Below, piece after piece: positions 23,305 to 35,636 of a stretch of 64,000 bases of DNA (within the stretch, counting starts at the first letter, position 1; each line of letters begins with the position of its first letter). Under the pieces are notes generated by a model. The model worked only from the letters and a program-made list of their open reading frames with translations. It did not search any database and was not told the DNA's origin. The position numbers were made by a program, and so were the translations under genes. Source of the stretch: Panulirus ornatus (taxonomy: Eukaryota > Arthropoda > Malacostraca > Decapoda > Palinuridae); NCBI RefSeq assembly GCF_036320965.1, contig NC_092265.1, positions 6,501,001 through 6,565,000 on the forward strand, given 5' to 3'.

Positions 23305-25013
23305 ATGATGGGCGTGGTAGCGGCCATATTGATGTGGGCGGCTGTGGGCGTGGTGAAGGCGTCGACGTTGCTGGAGATGGGCTCCTGCCCCAACGTCACA
23401 ACAAAGGCAGATCTCGACCTCCGCCAGGTATGCCACCTCACCACAGACAGAGGCTGGAACAAGATTCTTAGTTCTGGAGGAGGTGTTCGTTTTACAGTTG
23501 ATAAATCTTTTTTGCATCGTAAAAAGTTTTTTCTTATTAAGTGAATCTTTGTAATATAAAGAGGTTAATCATGAAATTGCCATTTGTAGAACCGACAGCT
23601 TCATGATAGTGTAGTATACATTCATTCTTTTAAGTGAAACATTGCTCCGTGACTGTCAAATTTTTTGGAAGAAAATATTTCATTTTTCAACGGTCTGCAG
23701 CACGTAGGAAAGTGTATTGCAGTGGAGAACACCTGCGCTCCGTCACGTACATTTCGAAGGTCAAACAGACCAGAGAGCAGTACCACCGTACCCTCTGGTG
23801 GCGGCTAGAGACACTAAACAAGGGCTACTGTAAGAACACCAAGGCATTTCACTTACCTTATAACCAACATGGGACACTGTAAGAACATCTGAATGCGATG
23901 ATAACTTGCTCTCAGCAGACAGCACTGAAGAACCCAAATTGTAACACTTAAGTTGACCGCAACAGACAACACCGAGAACATCAAAATGTCTCGCTTGGTT
24001 TATCTCAACAAACAACACTATGATGAAAGCTTAAGTGTAGTCGGTGGTTGATTTAAACGGTTGAGAGGTGATTATCGCTATAAGGCTGGCCAGTTCCCTA
24101 TACGATAAGGGGCCTTTGTCACGCCAACCGCCGGCCGCTTTCAGTTAATCTTCGTGTGTGAGGAGAATTAGTGTGCACGCTGGCTCGACTGAGGAGAACG
24201 CCCGCCAGGCAGCCCCGGTAATAGAAAACAATTTCTGCTTTCACTGCAAGAGCAGACAGATGGGGAGCATTACTAATCGGTGCTTTTGGCATTGGCAAGT
24301 GTTTTAGAGAGGCCAGTTACTGGGAGCGCTACATGAGGAGTTGGGAATCAGATATTTCGATGAAACCAGTGAAAATAATCCCTGTAGCGTACACCAGCTT
24401 GATCAAGCTAGAGGGGACAGTATGTATGAGTAGCGAAGAGTATGATATAGGTTCAAATAAGCATTGCTTTGGTATTGATGAAATCCTTTTGTTTATGGGA
24501 AGCTTCGTCTTCACCAGATGACTTCGTGAATGTCTTAAGTAGTTCTGTTTGTCTTGCCACATTGATTAGCAACGTTTATGTAATCTTCCACATGGGAGAG
24601 TATGTGCTACCGTTCTAGTACACTTTCGAACTCCTTCCTGCTGACGTGTAGCTTCCGTTAACCCCCTCTTCCAATTCTAGGACTATCTTCTCTGAAATAT
24701 ATTTCATAGTATAAGAGAGATTTCAACAACAAAAAATATGAGAGGCAACCAGTGTTGAATCACAAATATAGATAACCGTAAATTACCATCTCCACTGATA
24801 TCTCTCTGGTCAGGTTTTGCCTTATCGTGTAATATGAATTTGATATCGTTTTCAAGAAATTCTTATCTTTTTTACATTCGTGTGAAAGTTTGGTCAGTTT
24901 ACGATCATAAAAAGTTATTCGACTCTTGTCTGGGTATTGTGTTTTGTATCTGTTGTGTGGAGAAGAATGACTCGACCAAATTATATCAAAGATTTTATTG
25001 ATTTTTTCAAACA

Positions 25014-25053
<40 letters not shown>

Positions 25054-25173
25054 CCACAAGGAAACGGAAAATACGAAGTGTCAAGCGCTTTCGTATAATT
25101 GCAGTGCTTAACACCCCGTTTTTCCGTTTCCTGGTAAATTTACCTGCCTCTAATGTATATTCGATACTTTTGT

Positions 25174-25252
<79 letters not shown>

Positions 25253-28200
25253 TTGACGCCACTCTCCACAACATTGACAAAGAGTGGTTGGCCAATTTCA
25301 TCGTCGGCTACCAGGCCAGTCACCCGCAAAGGTCTCATTGCCCATGTTTCCGTTAAAAAGAAACAGTAACACCAAAACGAGTCGCTTTACTTCAGCGACC
25401 GCAACTGCAGAAACTGTGCTCTGTGACTGGTCGGTTTATAACAGCCGATTCCTACTATTGGACCAATCAGGCAGCGACTCTGCCGCTCAGCGTCCAGTTC
25501 CTTGATCCACCAGTTTTGGACATAAGTTTGCCTATCCGCCGGGATATATCATAGTTCTCTTCAAGAAGACGTTGTCGAAACTATTTGAGAATAAATTTCT
25601 GGCTTTTGGTTTCAGTTTCCGTTTCCCATCAGTCAGTATGGAAAAGTCAGCCATTATTCTTTTTTTCTTTCTTCCAAGATGGATTAGTTTAAAGCCTGTA
25701 GCCTCTCCCTGTATCTCAGCTTTCTTATTCTGTTACCAATTTTTTTCTCCGGACTTTTTTTTTTTAGTTCTTTGTGCTTTTAGTACGGTAACTAACTTGA
25801 GAGGCTTATTCGAATTTTGGCATCATGTGGGCTGTGAACAGAACGCTAAACATTTCCTAATCCATTTACTTAAGTAGTATTCTAGTTTTTGACAACAAAA
25901 AGTTTGTCTTTTGTACTATTCTTCTACGCAGAAGTCTGGCAGCAGGTTGGGAATGATGTCTACTCAATATTTCTCAAGCAGATATCTGCAGATTATTTCC
26001 TGCTAAATAGTATTAATAACAAGGCCATCTTGATGACCAGGTCGTCCTACGACAAGAGGACTCTTTCGAAGCAAAATCCGGACTCTTCTTGTTAAGAATA
26101 AGCATTTGTTTTCGGGTGTCATTTGCCTGATATATCAACGGAACTGAGGCAAGCTCAACTAGCAGTGTAATTTCATAATGACCAAAGTCAAATTCTTCTC
26201 TATTATGTTATGGTTGTGTTGGGTAATTTTGGTTTTGACGTTTCAATTAACATTTCAGAAAAAATCGTGACATCTTCTATTTTGTTCATAATGTTAGGCA
26301 TCTGGTGATTACGGTCGCTCCAAGTTCTAGTGTTGGATGCACAAGATAATACGAACAGTTTGTACACTAAATTGATCTGACAACATTGCAACACAGCAGT
26401 CTCGCTGCTCCACAAATTGTAGTTGTGTAAGGCCTCCGGGCACCACCGGCCGACGATTCTGCTGCACTTTACCGTTGGTGAAAGTTGGCAGATGAAGGCT
26501 ATCTCTACCGCTGTGGCCAGTGCAAGACAAACCTATTTTGCCACAGAAAACTTGACAAAAGAAAAATTGCGGCATACGTGGTATTCATCTCTAGTTTATG
26601 AAGATTAGTTTCATACATTTTACTTCTTGAATACCTAAGACTTAATTGTTGTGCGTAAACGCCAGTGAATCTGTCATTCTAGCCAACATACTGTCAGTTA
26701 TGATCTAACTTTACACCATATCTCCCAGGGATTACAACTACGGGTATATGACACCCGTCGTTTGCCTGTCTGGTCCTCTGACATGATGGGAAAAAATAGA
26801 TATTGGTGGATAACGCCGTGTTAAGACGACTAGGCTTACGCTTTCCTTTTGGAAAATCTGGCTCGCATAATAGGATTCAAGAATGGCGAAGGAACAGCAG
26901 CTGCTGTCTGTAGGGGGCTGAAGTCTTACCACATGCTGTCGGACTTATATGTAGTAACGGACTCGCCTTTATACCTAATCATTTCCTAGAAACACGAGAG
27001 ATTTTTGGCTCCGTAAACGTTGAGAGCTGACTGGATAATGCTGTCGGTTAATAGATAACTGATTACAGACCTGACCATCATCCAAACTTTTCGTATTGTG
27101 GTTCCCTCGACACAGTTGCCCACGGTGAGAATCCTAGTTAATCACTCTCTCGGAACCTCTCCTTACCGTTTTGACGAGGTGATCTGGTCATGAGGTCTTC
27201 CATACGTATTCGTTAATCCCTGCAGAACTGACCGTAAATTTCAGGAGTCCTACATCTTCAGATATTTACAGAGCTTTTATTCACTCTTTTTTTTTCTTTT
27301 TGCCGCTATATTCACTTGCATTTTTTTTTTCTTTCCCCTTCATGAACTGGCTTCCCCTGTTGTTCACTGACACCTTAATGTCTGGGAATTTGTTCCTTAC
27401 GACACCTGTCTCGAAATCTTTATTTACTGTTTCACACTCGTATCTCTCATCATTCTTGTCTCATTCATCTTGGGTAAGGGAAGAGCTCTTTATCACCCTA
27501 GCTATGGTGAAATGTTATATTGCATCGCTCCAATGTGTGAAAAAATACAGCAATGTATCGTATCAATTCAGCCTATCATAATGCACGATGCAGTATTGTA
27601 TCAGTCCTACCCGTAAAGATATACAAATACTCTTTTACATCGGTCTTTTCTACGAAAACAGTCATGTGTTGCATTAGTTCAGTGGTCACATATGTAGTGA
27701 GTGTGTGTACATGGCCTCAGCGTTTTCTTGAGAGAGCTAACCGGCTCAGAGCCCAGACTACCAACCACTCATGCAAACTAACCAAATTTGTATTATACTG
27801 TGACCTGTTATAACACACACTCCTCTATTGCAGTTGGAGGGTCGGTGGTACCACTTTATCCGCTTCCCCAATGATGACGAGCCCTTTGCCACCTGCACCC
27901 AATCTACCTACAACTACACCGGTAAGTCCCTGGCATCTACCTACTGACGCAGGTAAGTCCCTTCATCTACTTGCAGCTAAGTGGGTAATTCCCCAAACTT
28001 ACTTATATACCGACAACTGTAAGCCTTCAACTTACAGTTTGCTGCATATGTTCCCTTACTCTTATCATCTCTAAATGTTGAATCCCTCCCTCAAGTCTTC
28101 TTACAGCCACTTTAATTCGTTTGAGAATATTGTTGGATATTCATCATCGACGATATTCCTTGTTTTCTGTGGACACCTCTCTCTCTCGGGGATACCTCCC

Positions 28201-30036
28201 TACCTGACTATGTACATCAAAACCCACGTTAATGGACTTTAGGAAACTGTGTGTTTTAGTTCGCTGTTGGTCGTTAAGCACGATCCTTGAGCACGATGGT
28301 GTTGGCCCTTGGGTATGATGTCTGACCTTTGGCTTGGCCTCGTAAGTGTTAGATCAAGAGCCAGACTATCGACCTCAAGAGCAGTACCGTCATACAAGCC
28401 CAAGGGTCGTACTGTCGTGCTTCATACGTTAAGTCCTTCAACTGATCATCACAAAAACGTTGAGGGTATGGAGCAGACTAAACAAAGGAGTGATGAACGC
28501 CAGTAGCTTACAAGGTTTAACAGGCTTCTTGGTGGTGTAGGTTGTTCAAAAAGATGACTGGGACCTGCGAGCCTCATGATATTCCTCATGATTAAGAAAT
28601 AATCATATCACTTGTGGACTGTCTTCCTCGACATAACCAGAGACTCCTGTTTGGCCCATGAGGATTGAGTGAAAGCAAAAGGAGGAATATGGACGCGGTC
28701 CACATGTATGTCCTTAAGTCTAACTATAATAACTAATCACAAAACATCAAAGTGTATTAGAATTTGTCTTTGTAATTGATTGGGTATTTGGCAGTATACA
28801 TGGTCATTGAAGAGGTTAAGCCCTAACTTTAGGAATGTTCAGTGTGAGTTGGATTTTACAGATTTTGGCTTCATAGCCATTTGACTTGTCGATTGTTCTT
28901 AGAAATAACAAGATTATATTTGGTTTAACCCGTGTGAGGACCAGCTGATGCCTCGTGTCTTTCCAGCAGATGGATACCTGGATGTGGTGACGAAGGGGCT
29001 TGACGCTACCGGTGAGCAGGTGACGAGGGCCGGGGTCCTCGCCTTTCTGCCGGATTCCCCAACAGGAGCGCTACAGCTGGACTTGGATGGAAGTATGTTG
29101 ACTATACCACTAAACACTTCTCCCTAACAGGCAACAAGCTGGTGCAAGCCAGGGTTACCAGGGGAAAATATAATAGGAGAGTAGAGTAGAGAAGGGTAAA
29201 GCACAGGTCAAATGAGGAATAAGAGGGAATTAGTGTCAGGAACTAGTTTAATCATGGGCGAGGGACTTGGGAGGGTAGAACATTGGAGAATTTGAGCATT
29301 GTGGTGGTGGGAGTACAACTCCGTGGGTGCTGTAGGAAAATCAGTTCTGGTGGAGGCAAAAAAGTGATGATAATGAAGTATATACACATGAACTTGTACG
29401 GGTATAAAATGACCAGTATAAAGGTAAACCATTTTCTTTTCTATTTCCTTCTGAATGATAAGTGAGGACAAGAAGGATGGGAGGTGGAGGAAGATGAATA
29501 AGAAGTGTTGTCAAGGATGTAGAAGACAGGAAGGAAAGAGAAAGGGAAGGGAGAAGAGGCGGGAGGGAGGGAGGGAGGAAAGAGCATGGGAAGAAGCGGA
29601 ACGAAAGACTAACACGATTATGTAATTGGTAAGGAGGTTCTGACAACAGGCAACTGTAAGTTTTTTGTTTTTATATAAGTAATCAAATGAAAACCCAGTA
29701 GATAAATATGTTTTCGTATCACAGTAACACTTCTGTGGATGTTTTTGTTTCACCACTGTTGTACTGCCATTGTTTCCCCATGTCTGTTGATGATGCTATC
29801 CTCCCGTTACAGTGCCGCCGCTGCGCCTGTGGGTGGTGCACACCGACGAGGACAAGCTGGTGTGCCTGTACTCGTGTGCCGAGTTCCCTGGCCTGCGGGC
29901 CGAGTGGGCCTGGGCCATAACCCGCGGCCTCCGCCCCATGATCAAGACCGTGAAGAGCTGTCGTATGAAGCTGAATCAGCTCGATGTTGACGACTCCAAG
30001 TTCAAACGGGTTAGACACACCACCGCTTGCCCGTGA
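23305..30036 (+). CDS. Crustacyanin/ApoD-like secreted lipocalin, four coding exons
   Basis: Coding exons: 23305-23427, 27834-27921, 28967-29092, 29813-30036. Phases are consistent and give 186 residues, a normal lipocalin length. The start ATG immediately follows an acceptor (CTTCCAACAG), so a 5' UTR exon must lie upstream. Residues 1-20 (MMGVVAAILMWAAVGVVKAS) form a signal peptide. The lipocalin signatures are present: GRWYHF (44-49, the G-x-W motif), HTDEDKLVCLYSC (122-134, the T-D-Y motif region) and the Arg in ITRGLR (148-153). Six cysteines at 28, 62, 130, 134, 162 and 185 match the crustacyanin spacing; by analogy the pairs would be 28-134, 62-185 and 130-162. N-glycosylation sequons are NVT (30) and NYT (68). 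The family carries small hydrophobic ligands such as carotenoids or lipids outside the cell. Whether this is a true crustacyanin subunit or an ApoD-like paralogue cannot be settled here. Confidence 0.92.
25017..25136. mobile_element. (TG)n and small foldback of the GGAAAATGAA family
   Basis: After a (TG)n run, AGGAAACGGAAAATACGAAG is followed by a loop and then the reverse complement CGTTTTTCCGTTTCCT near 25119-25134. Within it ATACGAA pairs with TTCGTAT around GTGTCAAGCGC, the same hairpin position occupied by CACGA/TCGTG in the 6504 element. A (TA)n array follows 40 bases later. Confidence 0.65.
25178..25245. repeat. (TA)n array
   Basis: 34 TA units ending in CACACAC, within lipocalin intron 1. 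Confidence 0.98.
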
Positions 30037-30093
30037 TAACATATCTCTCGTGCTGTTGTGGTATCGCTATTTTCAAAATGAGGTTGTCTGTAT

Positions 30094-30097
<4 letters not shown>

Positions 30098-30151
<54 letters not shown>
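30098..30151. repeat. (TA)n array in the lipocalin 3' UTR
   Basis: Lies between the stop codon and the poly(A) signal, so it should be transcribed in the mature mRNA. Confidence 0.95.
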
Positions 30152-30158
<7 letters not shown>

Positions 30159-30216
30159 TACACGCACACAACCCCATACTGCACTTGTGGTAATGGTTGA
30201 AAATATTCTTTTTTCC

Positions 30217-30222
30217 AATAAA
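30217..30222 (+). terminator. Poly(A) signal of the lipocalin gene
   Basis: A canonical AATAAA about 180 bases after the stop codon, followed by a GT-rich stretch (TTATTTGTTGTGGTG), the usual layout of a cleavage site and downstream element. Confidence 0.75.
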
Positions 30223-30249
30223 CTAGTTATTTGTTGTGGTGTATTATAG

Positions 30250-30770
30250 TCCTTTAGATTGGCATGGCTGACATTAAGCCTTCACCAGCAGCTGTTGTAT
30301 TGATCTGTGTCTGGGGCTCACACTCCGGCTCTGCTGTTGAGAACCGCCTTCTTTTGGTACTACACGTTTTCCGCTAAGCTCCCCTCTTGCCTCTCCTCCT
30401 TCTCCCTTCCACCCCACCCATTTTACCCTCCCAGGCACTTCCTCCTCCTCTAGGTCTCTCCCAAGCCACTGACTTTCATATCTTGGAGGTTTCCATAGAC
30501 GTGTGTTCAGCAGAAGTCATACCGAAATGAAACGCCCAGGTGTCATCCATGTCGAGAGCGTGTATGATCTCGGAATCATCTTGAACACCTGTATAAGGTA
30601 TTCAAAAATGTTTATCTATTCCTTGGTTGACGTTGGCGGCCTTAAGGACTATGGGTCTCAAGCCAACCAAAAGAAACATTCCACACATTATAATGAGACA
30701 ATAAACTAGTAATCACTTGTCGAAACTTTATATACCAATCTCAACTCTACAACAGTTGGCTTTAACCATA
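30250..30770. other. Convergent intergenic region between lipocalin and PSAT1
   Basis: Holds the 3' UTR and end of PSAT1 on the - strand and otherwise nothing recognised. No canonical AATAAA is seen on the - strand; a TATAAA variant lies near 30728-30735. Confidence 0.6.
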
Positions 30771-30772
30771 CA

Positions 30773-33700
30773 TTAGGCTTTGTTCTCTTGCTGGAATTTC
30801 TTCATGAACTGGCCGAGCCGTTGGACATCAGCTAGCGTGAGGGCATTGTATAGAGAAGCTCGGATCCCTCCTACAGACCTGGAAAAAAAAGTATCCTATT
30901 AGCAAGTTAGCGCCAGGAACAGACGAAGATCGACCATATTTGCTCACGTTCTTCCTTGCTCACAGATATGATGTATATAATGCACTGTAAATAGAGCTCC
31001 CTATATACACTCAAGCTCCGCAGGGATTTCCGTGATTTCCCCTCACCACCTCATTTGCCCTTGTTTTGCCTACTCACGGTGCGTCGTCTGTATATCACCG
31101 CTCCAATTCTCCATATCACATGCATGCCTTTGACATTCCTACATGTTCAGGCCCCAATAAGCCAAAGCCACTGTCACTCCATCCATCTCGGTCTTCCCTT
31201 CATTCTCCACCTCTCACACATAGATCTTCTTTAGTCAACCTTTCTTCGCTCATCCTCTCAATGTCCGAACCACCTTAGCACATCCTGTTCAGCTGTCATG
31301 CCCAGTTCACTACCAAACTATTCTCTTCTACTGTCGTGCGTTATAAGAGCAACCCTCCTCAGAAGTTTTTCGGGAGGGAGCGGGAGGCTGGAAATCCTCC
31401 CCTTCAGTTTTTACTTTTCCAAACGAAGGAACAGAGAGTGGAGCCAAGTGAGGATTTTCCCTCTTAGGCTCCGTCCTCTGTTCTAAACGCTACTTATCTA
31501 AACTCCGGGACACTACTAACCTGTGACCCTTGAGGGAAAGGAGCCCCAGCTGAGACGCAGCGTCCACGAACTTCTTCTCCAGGTCCTCCTCGCCAGCGGC
31601 GCCACCAACGCGAAACACAACATTCATGCGGGACCTGCCGACCACATGCCAACTTTAACCCTCTGAATTCAGCGACTCAGTACCTTGAATACGATGACTT
31701 CGGTCGTCGTGCACAAGGGGTGTCATTTTACTTACAGGGTCAGTCGCTAAACAAGACTGAGGCTTCATCTTCAAAAACAGAGATTAAACACTCGTTTGAG
31801 TCGACGCTGTGAGCTGTTTTGAATAGCATTGTAATAAGACTACCATGAGAACATACAATTATGAAAAGTTTATCCATACACCTCCTTTGCAACAAAATGT
31901 GATAAAAAGATCATATATTTGCAGATCGTACTGATTTATATAACAGGTATAATCGATATACAAGGATTGTCAATAAATCTTTCTATACCCTTATAACTGT
32001 AAGTTCATTGTGTTATGAAATGACGTATGGTTGTTACTTTGTCTCTGTGCAGGATAGTTTATTGTTGATATCTGAGTTACATTTCTAATATAGTTACAGT
32101 CCATCAGAAAGCCTTAGTTGATAAAAACCATTATCAATACAGATTCAATGGATTTTGTTGACAGAACTATATCAGCGCAATACAACAATTCTTTGATGCC
32201 TATGTCCGTCATATTCAGTCAACACTAACTCAAAAATAACTTTGTACCGGATACAGTATAATCTTAAAGATAAGTGACTGTCCTTTCATCCCTGCTTTCC
32301 AAATTGATGGTCATCGTTTTCGTAATTTCCTTGTTCAGACCCGCCCATATTTCATGACGTCCGAGGTCGACAACCAATGAGCGAACGACCAGGAAGTGAG
32401 GAAGGAGGGAGGGGGAAGGGTATAAGGCATCATAGTCATTCTTGGTTTGTCTGCCAGAGACTTTCAAGAGACGGTCTACTGTTACGGTTTGTGACGGTGG
32501 TGGTGGTGCAGAGGCGAGACGTGAAATTCAACTCCAGTGGCTTTGCGCCGTAAAGATTCCGTAACCTACGTTGTGTTTTCCACTGCAACGTCAAATGCAT
32601 TTGCGCTTGGGAATCCATGAAAAGTTGTACTACATAAAAGTGATGTGATAACTGAGAAAAATTTCAACTTACTTTCCATGCAGAGCTTGGCTCATCGGTA
32701 TTTCCTTTGACAAGGTGAGTATTACGTTTATTTACAGCTCTGGTAATTCCAGCAGTTGAGTGGATTGTTTTCCACAAGTTTATTGTATCAGTCATACTTT
32801 GACGTGTCTGTAGCTTTCAGACCAATATTCTTTGACGTATATTTACAAATGTTTTATTCATTACCTTTTAATGTTTAGAAGGTTTATATGATCGGAGCTT
32901 CGATAATCTCGATATAACAAGCTGCTCAAACATATATTTGTCTATCTTCCCTCGTAGTCAAATGTTTTAATGCAAATGAAACGAAGTAGTTTTTCTTCAA
33001 CAAGTTAACATAGGGAATAATTTACAAATCAGGTTGGTTCAAAGCGGTACTATGGATGTATTTAAGCATAGGGTTGATAAGTAGTTCGATTCAGAGCCAA
33101 GACTGACATTATTTGCGCCTGCTTGAATATATCTAAAGTGTGGTCTCCACTAAGCTGGCTCTTCATGATCAACACTAAAATGGCCATGTGTTCACTGAGA
33201 TCTGTGTTTTACAACTCTTACCAACTGCTCTATGAGTTTCTGTTCTCTTCCTATCATATCACCAACAGCCACGTTAGGACTTAATGGTCAGTTGCTGTTT
33301 GAATTAATTTGCATTTCTTTGCATAAACTGTACTTACACCTTGAGTGTTTTCATTGTATGTCTGAGTGTGACATTTAGCCACATTCTAGCCTCTTCGTAC
33401 TCATTAGGCACAACGGATACAGCCCTGTAGATTTCATTATGCTGGTTCACACTTTGTCTCCTTAGTTTAGACCATATTGACTGTGTTGTTTCCCATTCTC
33501 TCAGTTGGTAAACACATGCATATTATGGCTCACGACCATCGCCACATCATTTATGTAACAGTTCTAGTAACGTAATACATGAAATTAGTATTGTGCTGTT
33601 TTAACCATTGTATAGATATTAACTATATCCACTACATGGAGAATATATATCTTATGAAAATTTCATTTTACTTAATATTTTCATGAGGGATGTTTTACCG

Positions 33701-34483
33701 ATCACATTTGTATGACTTACTGGAATTTCGCTTCATTTAGCATTAGTAAATAAAAGCCGTCATTTCTAAGTATTGAATAGAATCCGAGTCATTGCAATCA
33801 TTATCAAAATAAAATTTTCTCTATGATGCCCATGTTTTCCATATTCAAATTACACTAGATCTTAGAATGATGTAGTGAAAATAACTTTGAATAACCATGA
33901 CTACAAGTTCAACCCTACACATCAAAGTAGAATGTTCATCACATTCGGAATGTCGTTAGGGCAGACCCGCCCTTATTCATATACGTGTCAAGGTTGACAT
34001 TGAGTGCGCGAACGACATGGTGGAGGTTAGTTCCGCCTCTACCAGCCTAACGGTTCTTACTGGATTATATGCCAAGGGCCTTCTGAGAAAGTATCTCGGT
34101 AATATTTTGTGATGGTACGGCGATGATTCAGGAAACCCTCGTAGATTACTAGTTACACAAGTGTCCTTACCCTCGTAGATTATTAGTTATATAATTGTCC
34201 TTATCCTCATAGATTATTAGTTATATAATTGTCCTCAAAGTTAAACCTTATTAGTGGATTTTTGCTACACTGCTGTCGTAACTTACATGTGTCTTATGGT
34301 AAGGGCAGCATCATCTATATGATGGACCAGAGCTGTATATGAATATAACCTCAGATGGATGGAGGAAGTTTCATATTTCATTATAGGAAAATGGTTGGCA
34401 CGTACTGGTAGTTTGCTTGTCTAGGTGAGTATTATGCTTATGTTGTTTTACAGCACAATCATCACTACTGCGACGTTGATCTG

Positions 34484-34531
<48 letters not shown>

Positions 34532-35584
34532 GTTGGGATAGGTTGGGTTGTCTTTTCGCCTTTTTTTCTCAGTCAGTCTATCGACCACCAACATATCATT
34601 TGTACGCAAAACAAAGCGGCGACGCTCGCACAAAATTCTTATTTGTGATTTTTGGGTGTCAAGTAAATCAGTCGACGTTTCTTGCTGGAATAGTGAGAAA
34701 ATGGGTTGCCTTGTTTTTAACAGAGAAATTCAAGTAGAATATCAAGTTCAGAGTATGTGGACGTGTGCCAGGTTACGTGACAAGTGTAAATACGGCCCGA
34801 GGAATATAAGGAATCGTTGATACCATGGGTGACAAGCCAAACACTGTGCTGCACATATTAAGTTAGGCAAGGACAGATTACTATTATTATCATTATTATT
34901 ATTATTATCTTTTCTATTATTATTATAGTTGTAGTAGTGTAGTAGCAACAATAGTAGAGCCTACTTACCCTTTCCCTCCTCAGCGAGGTAGCTTTTTTGT
35001 GGAAAAACTCGCGGTAGTAATTAAAACTTAATTGTATCATAACCTTATCACAGGTTACCACTATGGGTGTGAACGTAACAAACCTGCTGCCTGGGTCAAC
35101 GGGGCTACTGTAGAAGCCATGAGATTCCTCAATTATGGAGTACAATATCTTGCTCTTCTCCAGCGATCGCCTTTCCATCTCGGCCAAACCTCCTTCCTTC
35201 TTAACCCATGCGATCACCTCTCCCAGTACGTGAATCCTGAAATTAAGATATGGTTACTTTTCTGCCAACCTTGATACTTTAGAAGGGATCCCAAAATGAT
35301 ACATTTTGTAGTGACTGAAAATGGTAATTGTTCTATCATTAGAATCAGCCGTTCTCAATACAAGATTATGAGGCATAGTTGTAATGGTATGAATCCAAAC
35401 CTTTCCTATCCTCTATGACGAGGCCACATAGATGTTCCAAGTGAAATCGGTTAGTTTATATTATGGGGCAAATTCCATCTGTGAAGTAAAATTCCCAACA
35501 ACATTTGTAGGACTGATTTGAATTATTCATTGAATATTGGGACTGGTAGCCATTAATTTCACGTTATTTTGTATTACGCATTCA

Positions 35585-35636
<52 letters not shown>

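Larger units (their letters stand above)
23428..27833 (+). other. Lipocalin intron 1
   Basis: A 4.4-kb intron bounded by CAG|GTATGC and ATTGCAG|TTGG. It contains a (TG)n tract, a small foldback (25050-25135) and a (TA)n array. No other exon is recognisable. The segment 25370-25510 has an inverted CCAAT-like phrase (ATTGGACCAATCAG) of unknown meaning. Confidence 0.8.
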
